Shown here piece by piece: positions 14,039-27,171 of a stretch of DNA of 64,000 bases. Made by a program: the position numbers and the translations under genes. Source of the stretch: Albula goreensis. Its lineage: Eukaryota > Chordata > Actinopteri > Albuliformes > Albulidae. The DNA is taken from contig CM040746.1 in NCBI GenBank assembly GCA_022829145.1, positions 18,538,332 to 18,602,331 of the forward strand, written 5' to 3'. Below the pieces are notes generated by a model that worked only from the letters and a program-made list of their open reading frames with translations, ran no database searches and had not been told where the DNA came from. Every line of letters begins with the position of its first letter. The first letter of the stretch is position 1.

Positions 14039-17000
14039 ATAAGCATGGAAACACAGCCTCATCTGGAACAGAGCATTATAATTTACCAGCAGTAACTCAC
14101 AGACCATAGTGCCCACTTGGTTAACCACAGAAAAGTCATTAACATGCATTTACACTCATTTAGTGGTGACACTCTGCGATAGTGCTGCCAGCTCATCAGA
14201 ACATACAATCCATTTAGCCACAGTGAGAACCACTGATTCATGGACCTATAAAATGAGGCAATTAAGTCACAATTAAGCCATTAAGTAAGAGACAAGTCAA
14301 TTCCTTAAACAAGTGGATTGAGACATATTTCAAGACATGTTTAGAATTTCACAAAGGTGACCAGTCTGGCTGTGTGCAGCCTGTCTCCATCCTCCTTCAA
14401 CCATTCAGTTCAAAGCAGATTGTGTACACTTGTGACACTAGCTATCTAGCTTCCATCACTCTTGGCTGAACTTTGGGGTGAGGTTTACTCAATGTCGACA
14501 GGTTATTCTGAATCCACAAATATACATCCATGGGTCACAGCTTTCCACTCCTCTGCTTTTACCCCTCACTCTGAGAGAGCAGGTCTCCCACTGTAGGATG
14601 TCTTTATATCATTCATTCCACAACTTCAGGCTTCTCCATCAAACCAGATGTAAAAAGGCACATGTCATGGAAATATCGCGCTACAACAAGTAAAACAGAC
14701 AAAAAATCAAAAAGAGTCTGGAAGACCCAGAAAATGGAGACCATCAATACAATATCGATAAGAGTGGTTTCATTGGGTTGAAAAGTTGGTTCAAACCTGG
14801 TCATATGACTCCCTCTCCCACTAATCAGGTGAAAACCATTGGCTGTGTCAGTCTGTCAGATGAGTAGTATTTTAATCTCCAGGTGTCAGGCTCATAACCA
14901 TAAGATGAATTCCTCAATCCATGTAGTATGACCACAAATGTCCTTTGCTAATGAACTGTTGCTAATTTCTACTTCTCATGAATCCCACAACATAGTGTCT
15001 GTAAAATGATAAACCTAAAGCAACCAAATCCACCATAAAAAATCTGCAACCAGCAATCAAGATTACAGAAATCCCAGGCCACAAAAATGATCAACATATG
15101 TTACCGAACCCAAAAAGTTGAAATTAGTACTGTTTCAAAATGGATGGCATCCAGCTAGGAAACCCCTGTCAGTTTGTTTCTTCTCTCCTGCTCCTGAATA
15201 TCACATGCAGAAAACCATCAACTTGAAAACTCTGGGTCCTTGCTTCTTGCTTTGGGCTTCTTCTGACCAGGAGTGTTTTCTGTCAGAATCGAGCTATCTG
15301 ACAGCACCCAGAGGCCTTGTTTCATCTTGTGTTGCTTATTATGCATTTCCCTCAGCTCGCGTTATGAGCTGGACAGTGGATGCATTGAAAAGAGGCAGCA
15401 AGAGGATGCAGTGTGCCACGTGCCCAGAACACATGGGTAATTGTGGAAAGTCATTGGCCTCCTAGACAGTGCTGAAGGATTTGTACCCATGGACACAGTC
15501 AAACAGGCAGCATATGCAGTCCAAACAGAGAATTTAGTGCCAGAGTCAAAGCCTTCATTGATGCTGGGTGGGGAATTCAAACACTCTGACTGGATTCATC
15601 CTAAAATCATTCTTTCAAAGGGCTGCCAAGTCTTCAGCCTGATAAGGGGAGAGTTAGTGTCTTGTTTATGAACTGATATTGATCCTGAAAAGATATTTAA
15701 TATGGCTCATTTGAGTGGTTAAAAACAGACCACATCAAACAACATCAGACTCCTGTAGGTTTCCTGCAACATTTAATGTTTGCACATCTATTAATAAAAC
15801 CGGGTCGCAAGCAGGCAATGAAATATACCCACTGACTTTTCATTTGAGCGACTTCTATTAAAAGTGACTTCTTTAACTGAACTGCTTCCTATACGGGGAT
15901 ATCATTCTGTTGTATGATGTCATAATTCAGCACAATAAAAAACAGTAAATACAACAGACAGTGATGACATACTGTGTTGATGAATGCACGTGGTACAAGG
16001 GTCAGAACATTAATGTCTAAATTTGTGCTGCTGTTCATTTTTAAAATCTTTTATTATAATGTTATTCCTTACTATCAATACCAACTGCTTCTCCCAGTAG
16101 CTCTAAAGCTGGAAATGTCACTGAAAACATCAGATGCAATACAATGGCATCACATCAAGGGTCTGTGTGAGGGCTTTTGCTTTATTGTTTGTTCCACCAT
16201 TACTAAAATATCAATATCAACTCATACATTTAATAACATCAAGCCATGTGTTAATTCAAAACTATAGCTGGACACAGCTGCACTTCATAGATCAGGATAA
16301 AGAAATAACATAATTAGAAAGCAGTAAATGTAAAACTGTGAAAAGTTTTAATTCCTAAAAATTCCCCCACAGTCTGCTGACCATCAATTACAAATATTAA
16401 GATGAACATAACAATTATGCTGAAATTAAATGGTATCAGAGCTATAAAGTGTTGCCCCTGAGGCTATTTGTGTGCCTTGTGCTAACAAAATATTTTGCTG
16501 CAGCATATGATGGATGTAAAGGCATGGATATAAATGTTTATGAGTATTTAGCTAATTTGACCAATCAAGTCATGGAAATTTGTTGGAACAAAAACAAGCA
16601 CATGTGCTGCCCTGCAGGAATAGAGTTTGACACCTTGATGTAAAATAATGTTACAATGCATGGTGGTGCAGCTGGGGAGATGCATCATTCTGTAATTAAC
16701 TAGAGGTAAATAAAATACTGTAATCATAAAAAAGAAAGGAAAATCAATGCAAAGCATGGAAGACGGCACTGTGCAATAGAAGCGCAACTCTGTGCACCTG
16801 TGCTGCCTGCTGTAACAAAGCACAAAGCACTTAACTTCATCCCTCCCAGCAACATTAAAGTCATTTGGTTTGTCACCTGCGATCAACGATAATTAAACTG
16901 AACATGCCATAATTGCTTCCACATTCCTTTCTTCTTCAAAAATAATGGTTCTGCATCTCTCCTTTTTGCAAGCATATGCTGAAATTGCATCCAATTGCCC

Positions 17001-20000
17001 AGGAATCAGGAAAGATCGAGCTGAAACATAGCCAAGTGTGTTGCGGCAATTATGGACACGTGCTTTCAATCAGTGGAACCTTACAATATTATCCACGTTT
17101 TATTGTGTAGTCCTTTCTGCTCACCATGGAGGAGCATGAGATATGCATGTGAAGATTGTTCCCTAATTGCTCCAGCTCAGGTTTCAATTTCCTCTTTGAT
17201 ATAGGCCGAAATAAGGAATTTTAAAGTGTACATAATCATATTACTGCCAGCCCCAGGTACATCCTGCTTCCACAACATTCTTTTTAGCTTTCTATGCCAT
17301 GTATGCACCATCATTTTTATAAATGAAATATTTTTCCCACAGAGAAACACTATATGTGTACCCCGTTTGTACACTGAGGGCCAGCGACACTCTCATATGC
17401 CATACTACATGCTCCTCCACACCTCGACACTAGCCCTTTTGCCTCATGGCCCTACATCAAGGTTTGCAGGAGCTGTTTATTTTCAGAGAGAAGAATGTGT
17501 GAGTCGGGCCTGGTGTTAAACAGTGTGGTTTTCCTAAGCTAACTTTAATAAGAAGCTCGATGAGAGACAAGAAGGCAGGCGCCGCTTGCCACCCAAGGAA
17601 CAGACAATGCAGTGACCCCCCACCCCAATGCCACCAAATTCTCCTTCTCTTTTCAACTTTTTCACTCAAGAAGGGAGGCAGAACTCCACCCAATCAGAGA
17701 AATGCTACAAATTGTAACATACGACAACATAACCTGTGACACAAAAACTGTGCCGCCCTGCTAAAACCTCACAGAGAGCAATACCAGACATGGCCTTTAG
17801 AAGTACAAAAAAGGTTAGCTTAACCCTGGGGAGGCGGAGCTATAATAAGCCAGGGTGGAGAAAACACAGTAAAAAATCATGCAGGAGTGCAGGAAGGGGA
17901 CAGTGGGAGAGCCAACAGCAGATTGTCAAGTAAGAATATATACCACCTTCCAAACCTACTCCAAAACAACCCCAAATATCAGTGGAGGGCAAGTGGGCAC
18001 CTTGCATAACATACAAGGTCCTTATCAGGTCCTGATAATACATCCCTGTTAGGCCTCTATGATGAGACCTTCAGTTAACACAACCCCTGTGGATACACTA
18101 TTACAATGACAAACTACAAGTGTCTCTTGTACCCTCAATGAAAGAGGCATTGTTTGTATCCCTGTCAGGGATGGACAAACATCTGAACAAAGTCTAAATA
18201 TGTATGAATGTAGATCTTGTCTTAATTTTTCAATTAAAATAGCTGAAACCCCTCATAAAAACAGCTTCAATGTGCTAGCCCACTCTCAAATGAAAGGCTA
18301 TAAAACATGGAATGATTAATGTGTTAACATTTCAGTCCATAATCTAATCCCCAGATAATGGCTACATGTCAACATGGACAAGAACAACCTGTTTTCATTG
18401 TCTCAGTACCCAGACACTTTAATTTCAAGATCAAGATTTACACTTAAAACACAAGTTGGACAGAAAGAATGTTTCTGTATCTCTCTGCAAGGGTAGAGGT
18501 GCAGTTCACTGCCATTTTGAGATGATGACCAACAAAGAACAGATAACTGAAGAGTGCCTGACCTACACATAACCCTGCTCCCACCAACCACAACTCCAAA
18601 CCTTAACGCCATTCCCTTCCCACAAGCATTAATGATACTCAAAGATAAACTGAGACAAAGTCTTTTAAGTTTAGGACTGTGCTTACCAAATAACTGTCTC
18701 AGTGTGCAGTCTTGTGCAATAAAACACACATGATTATTTTTACATTGCAGAGGTGTAGGGGAAGATACTGTCCTTGAAATAAGCAGGAGGAATTTGCCAC
18801 AGACATGGCTCACTAGAATATTACTTAAAAGCGAGAGTAAGGTATTTATGGGGGCCCCCAACACCCACCACAGACACACATACCCTAAACACAACAGTCA
18901 ATCACCCTGTGCCCACCTCTAAGACATAGATAACACAATCCCAGTATTCCTCTCCCACAGTGATTAAATCAGATCAATCAACTCAATAAACGTACAGAGT
19001 CCTGTGGAGTTGCACTTGGGCTCCAGTCTGGTCCACTTTGAGAAGCTTAAAGTATAGCCCCCTTGCTGGACTAACAGCTCCAGCATTTTTTTCTCTTCAG
19101 GGCTAAAGAACCTTTATAGTGCTCTAAATACTATTTTTTCAAGACCATTATTCATTCTCAACAAGCTCCTGTAGGCCTCAGGTGGAATTATTAAACATTT
19201 CTTCCCCTTTACAAGAATGCTCGTTTGTTTTTATGTGCCTTTAAAAGAAATTGTGCCCTGAGGCCGAGTGATTTCCCCCCTGTTCTGCACCCTGCTCAGA
19301 CTTTGCGGATGCGATGGGGCCCAGTTCTTCTCAGGGTGTTCTGGGGCTTGGGTCACACGGCTAGGACAAAAGACAAGGAGGGCTTCTGCTGCCCTGCTCT
19401 CCTTGGCAGAATACCATACTCCAAAGATTCTGCATTAATGGCAGCAGGGGTCTGCTAAAGCATATACAATATTTAATATTTCCATTAGCTTGCTTAAGAA
19501 TTTAATGGATGCTGATGTGGCCACAGGCGGTCCAGCTCAACCATATGTCAATGAGACAGAACAATAGGGTTCTTGCCAATCTGGGAAATGGAGAACCCAT
19601 ACAGAAGAGGTAACAGATACAAATCCTCACCACGTGTGCACTTTGTGCTGGGAAAGTATTTTTTGCCAGGCTCAAAATGGAAGTGATCTACGTCATTCTC
19701 TAGTGTGAAAGGGTCAGTATGCAACATTGTGGTGAGGATTTGTAAACTGTAAGGATTTTATTCCTACAATTAATCTAAACACAGCCCACTCACAGAGAAC
19801 AAGACTTCAGAATCCCTGTAGTGCCTTCCGAGATCAGCGATGCATGACACAGGAACAAAGTAGTGCACACACAAATAGAGACTCCAATTCCCTTTAAGGC
19901 AAGTAAATGTCCTGTCCTGCAAAACACCTAATGAAAACATGCATTCATATGGTAGTAACTGGAATAACAAGATAACAAACACACACTAACAAAGAAGTGA

Positions 20001-20117
20001 AAGGGTAATTTGCCCCCAGAGAGAGAGAGAGAAAAGTGAATGCCACACACTCTGGTGGGTTTATTTTTGCAGCAAAAAATTCTGCTTTTTTTTCTAGAGG
20101 AGGCTTTTAAGGTTGGC

Positions 20118-20153
20118 CACACACGCGCACACACACACACACACACACACACA
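20118..20153. repeat. (CA)n microsatellite
   Basis: A CA run with a CG interruption near its left end. Intronic to col23a1. Confidence 0.95.
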
Positions 20154-23100
20154 AATGCATGCACTAACACATGTACACACACATAAGCACAAGTAAACAA
20201 ATAAGACCCTTAGCTCACATTGCTAACCAGACTTCAGCACTTAAGTACAAGAGATGTTTACAGCATAAAAACCAAAAAAGGCAGAAAGAAAGAAACATTC
20301 AAAGGATAGGGCCCCACTTCAGACAACTCAATGAAATACTTTGTCTTTCTCTCGGACATTAAGAGAAAATAGAGACATTTCAACAAAGGTCTAGCCTATT
20401 CTGTAGCAGGATGCTAGAGAAAGGAAAGGAGACTTGAGCGTGAGAGACCACCTGCGCTGCTTTGTGCAGTTTAGCGGCTTTGTGGCACTGTAATTATGCT
20501 GCGGTTGACATGCGGTCGATAGTCTGGGGCTGAGATTCTAGACCGTCTAAAGCCCTGTATTGAAACCATGTGCTCCTGACTCCTGGTCCCGCATGGTCGA
20601 TAAAAATACACTGCAGGAGCTAAATAAGCTAATGTGGAGAATGCTCATCTATTTATGTTTGGTACTGATTTCAAACACTAATGACGCTAAAAAAAAGTAT
20701 CAAATATCTAAACACACAAAGTCTTGCATAATAGCAATGAGTACTGACACCCATGTAAGTACAGAAACACTATGGGTACCACCAGAAAGCTTATTTATAA
20801 TTAGAGGTTCCAAATTCAGTGTGTGTCTGTGTTTGACTGTGTTCTCTGCAGCTCATATCATAGGTTGCGAGCAGATAGGCCTGTACTATATTTGATTTAG
20901 TGTTACATTCTGATTGGCTCATCAGCCCACGTTCCTGTGCTCTTTCAACTAATTGTGTGATGAATTTAGTATTCCCATGCCTCCAGTGAAAGGGACCTTA
21001 TTCACAATTAGGGGGCCAACCCTAGTCATAGTTGAGGGGCCCATTTTTGACAGCAGTATCTTAAAAGTACCTCTCTATATGCTCTGTGCTGGATAAGATC
21101 CTCAATTCTTCTCCTGTCTCAGTGTGGGTTTGTCTCTTAATTGACAGTTAAGGGTGGGGGTGGAACCAGAGGAGGTCCATCAAAAGGGGCCCCATGAAGA
21201 ACACCCCTCATCCTTTGCATGATTCTGTCAAGGGCCACCTCCAGTATGCCAGTAGCATAAAGAGGGACAACAAAGCCACCTCCTCTTAAGCCTGGAGTGC
21301 CAAGTTGAGACCTCCCTGACTCTGGTCTCCTTGTCTTGGGGCCCACTAGGCACCACTGATTGTCCTCTGGCTTCTGTCCCTGACACATTGTGCCACAGCA
21401 GACACTCACTACTTTACTCCATGAACTGAAACTTCTGCTATTTTGTCCACACACGCAGTCCTACCCAGTGCAAGACTTCAGGTGGCTGCAGTGACCTCCT
21501 GCTCCAAAGTAGGTTTGATAATTTTCTGAGAGGCTCCCCTCATAACCGACAGCCTGTAAGCCTCCACAGCCGATCCTCCGGTGCAGGCGGTCTGAGCCAC
21601 AGCTGTGATATATTTCCCCCTAAGGCGCTGGGGCGCCAGATCCCCAGGCTGATGTGGACCTCTTATCTGATGAAGGCCGAGCTGCTAACGCACAGGGGTT
21701 CGACCCTTGACCACCCACAGTCTAGAGGGACTCAAAAGGGTCCCTGCTGCATCACTGCACAGCCTTGTAGACATAAGGGTGTGCTGAGCATGGGGGGCCA
21801 CCAAAACCACAGCTCCCCACCGAGAGGTTTGATCACAATTTCTATCCAGAAAGCTGCATGTGTTTGCATACTGCATGTCTCAGTGTGAGTGTGTCTGGGA
21901 GACAGAGTGAGATAAGAAGAATCTGTAGTGTGAACAATCCTGAATCTTCAATCTTGAAAAATAAAAACACTGAAAAAAAACAATGGTAGAGGCATCTAAT
22001 AAAGGAACATTAATGCATTTTGCCAAATTTGTCAAACAACTGTGCAATTCCTATTTCTAAGCTGAAATCCCCTTATCTGAGCACTTCCTCCAACTGGCAA
22101 AGAAGCTACATTTGGAGGGGGAAAGAGGAAGTGGAAAATAAGATAACATTTTTAAGTGGGGTGTTTTTTGCGCCTCTTTACTATCACTGTGATTCCAGGT
22201 GAGATGTGCCTGCTCAACACCCAGGCTGGAGGAGTGGCAGACCATAGAGGTCATGATGCTGATCCACATTATGGATTCTGCATGATACAGAGACCCAATA
22301 TGTGTGTACGATTGGGCTCTTATTACCATCTGAAAGTGACAACGTTCAGTTTCCTCTCCTTGCTGAGAGCTGCTCTCTCCCCCAGCTGGCATCAATCATC
22401 TAGGGGGGTGGGAGTTGAGAGGGATATGGTAGTGGTCTGGGGGGGGGGGGTGAAGAGGGGGGTGTTAATTGCTAACACCTGAAATACTCATTCTGTGAGT
22501 GTGAAGCATCTCTACCTCCTGAGCAATGAGCACTGCATGCTACCAGACTAAGGATGATTGCACAAACAGACATCATTGGCAAGTCCAACAACTCAGTGAG
22601 ATGGAAAAATCAGCATGGCTATGGGTAGCCTGTGGTGGCGTCATTGGGATATCAGTGACATTAATGTACACATAATTCTGCCTTAATCAAAGCAAGTGCA
22701 AGTTACTGTCCAAGCAACTGTGGTAATGGCGCTAATCAAATACTAATCTACTATTATCAAGAATGCACAACATTTCCGAGTGGGTCACATTTCAAATGGT
22801 AAGGGTCTTGTATTTGTCATCTCTTTCTATCTATCATAGATAGATTACAGTAAGTAACTTCAGTATTTCCTTTCTCTCTGATGTAAAGAGTACCAAGAGG
22901 ACAGTCAATGACCCCGATCTGACTGGGGTTTCATGAGGACATAGGCTGATGTTCCAAGAGCCCCTAAGCTCCTCTCCAAACTGGAAACTTTGCTGTGAAA
23001 ACTGTCAATATTTCCCATTGCTTAGTGCTGAAGATTAGAGCTGAATCATCCTGATATCCTTCTTCAGTTCACTTCTTCCCATTGCCAATGGAAACACTCT

Positions 23101-24193
23101 TGGAGTTTGTTCGTGTAGTACAGACACTGGGAATTTGAATGAAATCAAAAGTTTGTGTGTGTGTGTGTGTGTCTGCAATGGGTGAGGATTCGGTTACAGG
23201 AAGTCCCAGCACTGTCAACCTTCCCCTGAAATTGGTTTGAAGTGAAGAAAAGCAGGTGTCCAATCACACACAGCCAACTCTGAACAAGCTGAGATATGAT
23301 GCAAATGGTCTCACAAGAAGGTTAAATTGAAATATAAAACCAGTTTGGCTTAATTAGTGTATTTCTGCAATTATGACCACAAATAGGGAAAAGTGTACAG
23401 TAATATCAGCTATATTTTACCCCTTGGTCCATCGTTATACAGTTTTATGTACAATATATGTACAATACTAAAATTTATTGAACAAATAGTTTCAAATCAT
23501 CAAACTTTACCAGATAGCAAGTCTTTTACCAGGGAGGCAGTATCAATGTTAGGTAACTTTGGCTAGGATAGAAGGGATCTTCCAAAGTGACATCAGTGGT
23601 CATTTAAAAGGGTGGCAGAGTTCTGATTCAGTCCCCACACATACAGCCAAACACACTTATCAAATAAATTAGGGCAAGTAGAGACAAGTGCACAGCAGAC
23701 ATTATAATACAAGTTCAGAATTTCCCTGAAGTCTTTGGACCCCAGCTCTTCCTTGCCCTGTTCCCCTGTCACATGTCAGTCAACAGCATATCTCAATTCA
23801 AGCATGACTTCCAGTCATATTTCTGGATGATGCATGTCTGGTCCTCTATCCTCACGGTGGTATAAATAGGCCTTGTGCAGGAGACACTGGTGTGCTGAGG
23901 CAGTCACTTTTTTCACACTAAAGTAGAAAAGATATGCAGCTCTAAGGACTGCCAAAGACCCAGCTTTCAGTAACTCCTTGTTAACCAATGAAAAATTGCT
24001 TTATATTATTTGCTCACCTTAGCTTTCTCTTTCCATTTTCTGTAGGTACATTTTTTGCAGAGGATGAGCCTCCACAGAGAAGTACCCGCTTCAGATTGCT
24101 GTGTTTGTGGGAGCAGAGCACAGGGACCAAAACGCTGACTGGTGGTGGGGGAAATGCACTCTCACATTGCTCACTATGCCGTCTCCGATTGAC

Positions 24194-24207
24194 CCTCTAG
24201 GGGGCAC
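24194..24207 (+). promoter_or_regulatory. CTCF-like motif, one mismatch
   Basis: CCTCTAGGGGGCAC fits the CTCF core at 13 of 14 positions. It lies in col23a1 intron 2 about 4.6 kb below the col23a1 start codon. Confidence 0.35.
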
Positions 24208-25235
24208 CACTGACATCCATTCTGTTGTGGTGACCACTGTGCCATCTGTTTTTAAAGCAAAAATACCTTTCCCTCTGATCCTGCCTCGGGGTGCCACCCC
24301 AAGCCTCAGGTTACAGGTGGCAGCCATGGCAGCTAAATGGAAAAAGTCTCACCTTACATCCAAGTGCAAAGAGGTGCCTCAATCGGCACCACAAAGGCCC
24401 ACGCTCTCAATAACTACCCTTCTCTCTCTCACTCTGTCTCTCACAAACACATTCACAAAAGCAGCTCACGCTAAGCTACAGTAAAACCGATTCCATAAAG
24501 CCTGTTACACACAAACTGACAGAGTTCTCAAGTAATAACCCAGCAGGTGTCCCTGATTAAGTACATCTGAGTTAGACCCCTCGCATTGGTCCAATCCAGG
24601 AAACATTTTCCAGAAGATTTTGATAATAATGCATGGATAGCTAAGTCATACAAAGCTGTGTGGAGGCAAAGTACTTCCTGTGTTCTCAGAAAGATTTCTT
24701 TTAACAGTGGCAGTCATACGGGGCTATAAATTTCAATTTTCAACAATTTTACAGTAAAAAAAAAAAAAAACATCTGCTATAACCTTACTTCAACAGGCCA
24801 GAGAACCAGAATTTTACTGTGGCACATGTGTGCTTTGAATTTGCCTTATAATGTCCATAGATTTCTCCACTGATGTCCCTGACTTTCCAATCCTGCATCT
24901 ATTGTTGGGTATCTGGAGCATCTTCTGGTCAAACAACTTTAAGGTGAAACAACATAGTCTATGATAACAGTGCACATGCTCAGGTCAATGTGTCCTGTCT
25001 CACTGACCCTGTAGAGATGGGTCATCTGTTCCTGGAGAATCTTTGTCTCTCTAAGATAGGTAATGGTCCTCAAACATAAAATAAAAGTGAAGCAAACAGG
25101 AGTGAAGGAGTAAGGCTTGAACAGGCAACATATGTAAAAAACATCAGGAGGCTGTAAAGCCAATCTCAGCAAGAACAAAGTATGGCACCAAACGTGTGGC
25201 AGAGTGTAAGGGGGCCCCAGAATTCTCCCACTAGG

Positions 25236-25330
25236 GTGCAGCAGTGGTGCGCAGCAGTAAAACCGCCTGTAGTGTGCAGCAGTGGTGTGCAGTGGTAAAA
25301 CTGCCTGTAGTGAGCAGCAGTAAAACTGAT
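25236..25330. repeat. Short tandem repeat, ~37-nt unit
   Basis: Two full copies and one partial copy of a unit reading roughly GTGCAGCAGTGGTGTGCAG followed by TGGTAAAACTGCCTGTA. The unit itself contains GCAGCAGTGGTGCGCAGCAG sub-repeats. Confidence 0.7.
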
Positions 25331-26917
25331 GTGAATAACCCAATCGTCCCTCTGCTCCTACCTTTTGGGCTGTCCTCCAACCTCACTATGACAGGTTGGC
25401 TCGCTCTGCACTACAGCCATGATTACAGCTCTTGCAGTATGGGGCAAGAGTGACAAAGAGCTCACCCCCAAACCCCTTCTGCACTTCCCCACATGCATCA
25501 CATTTCTCCTTACAGCTACAATTGAAGGGGAATGGGAGGGGGGGGTTGTCCGTCACGGCACATTTGGGAACACGCTCTCCAGTTCTCGGGTTCAGAGCAA
25601 GCGAAAACACCATTACTGTAGCCGAAATGAGTAATAATAACAAGTGAACTGAATCAGGGTCAGACAGAGTTATGTTCACACTTTGGGGTGAATAGCACAT
25701 ACTGCAGCTTTCACACCCTCAGGCCTGAAGCGCAGAGGGTTCAGGTTTGCAGATGTGGTTCTCGAGTGGCTTGTGAAGAGAGCAGAGACAAATCCCTTTC
25801 CAGATAGACTGATGGGGGGTGCCAAGCGGGTGCTGGCAGAGAGATATTGAAAACAAACTTTGAAACCAAAAAAAAAAAAAAATCAATCTTACAGTATATT
25901 GACTCTTTGCTGCATGACTTATAGAAATATGCACTACAGCAAGAAATATTTAATGATGTATAAAAACAAATTTGATGTGCCATGCCAGGAGTGCCAGCTG
26001 GTGATGAAATGCACAACAGGCACAAACAAACAGTGAAAGCTGGGAGAAAAACTGCCTGCCTTGCTCTGAGTCTAAACATGTGACCTTTCTCGACTCATTC
26101 TGATATTACTTGTCTCATGTCTCATCCACTGGTGGAGCTTTATCCACCTCCATGGAGAAAAGCCAGGTGTAAGAATAAAATGCATATGTAAACACCATCT
26201 ATAAATGACTTTTGGCTTCGCTTACAAATATGGGCTAGCACTGGAGCAGAACAAATACAGCCTCATCTCTGCCCTGGATGTCTGGCTGATTCATTCTGCC
26301 CTGAGGCAAGACTAGCGGAAGCTTTTGCCCTGAACAAACAGGTCCTGTTATCTACTTTGAAAAAACACAGTGGCGAACGCATTCAGCAATAGAATGCTTT
26401 GAGCGTGTACGGAAGTGGGTGCTTGACCACTTAAGTATGGTTCAACAGACTATGAAACTGTCATGAAAATCATTGCATGTCTTCATTTAGGTCATTCTAA
26501 GTATGCCTACTTATATCATTATAATCAGCATGGGTCAAGAATATTAATAAAAATATTAATGATTAGTACTAATATTAATATAAAAATAGTAATATCAATA
26601 ATATAAAGGATATTTGTTGCAACTCAAAAGTCATAAGTAACATTAAGAATGCAAGAAGAACACAGAGCTTGATTCATAGCTATTTTTAACGATTTCACCA
26701 TGGTCCTGGGGCAGCTTATGTATACTTATTCAAATGTGGTAGCACCACTAATGATACAGAACCCAAACCATTATATCATGCCTATATTTGTTCTCATTTC
26801 AGGATATCAGTTCTGGAAAAGTATGTGTGATAAATCAGCAAACTATTCATCACTCAGTATATGCTACAATCACAAGAGTGAGGAAAACAGCAAAGCCTGA
26901 TGGGATATGTGACACAC

Positions 26918-27138
26918 CTGGCGGACAGGAACAGCCTTGCCCCACGTCCCTTACTGTGCGCAGTTTGGGAAGTGCCTCGATCAGCCTCTGGAAAGGGCAA
27001 AATGAGAGAAATGAGTCAAAGATAAACTTTCTCAGCTCCGTCTTTAATATAGGTTCAGAGCTCACATAATATTCTGAAATGAATCAATTACATTTTACAA
27101 CAAAATATTTATTTTACTTATTCAGTGTATGCTCCAGA

Positions 27139-27171
<33 letters not shown>

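Larger units (their letters stand above)
1..26917 (-). other. col23a1: Probable col23a1 intron 2 (5' portion); no genes recognised
   Basis: I saw no Gly-X-Y exon with splice sites on the minus strand, and no other recognisable coding exon on either strand. In human COL23A1 intron 2 is also very long, so a 27 kb stretch without exons is expected. The region holds CA/GT microsatellites, an element with terminal inverted repeats at 8077-8614, a Tc1-like remnant inside an inverted repeat at 10962-11265, a short tandem repeat near 25236, and CTCF-like motifs near 24194 and 25228. The rest is unremarkable AT-rich sequence. Open frames here, up to about 163 codons, look like chance frames without family signatures. 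Confidence 0.7.

Noticed and set aside
18403-18894. 163-codon open frame on the minus strand
   Set aside because: No family motif, no exon-like borders and a low-complexity serine run. This length is expected by chance in 64 kb of intronic DNA.
21640-21715. tRNA-like B box GGGGTTCGACCCTT
   Set aside because: No matching A box or cloverleaf could be built in the preceding 60-80 nt, so neither a tRNA gene nor a SINE head is supported.
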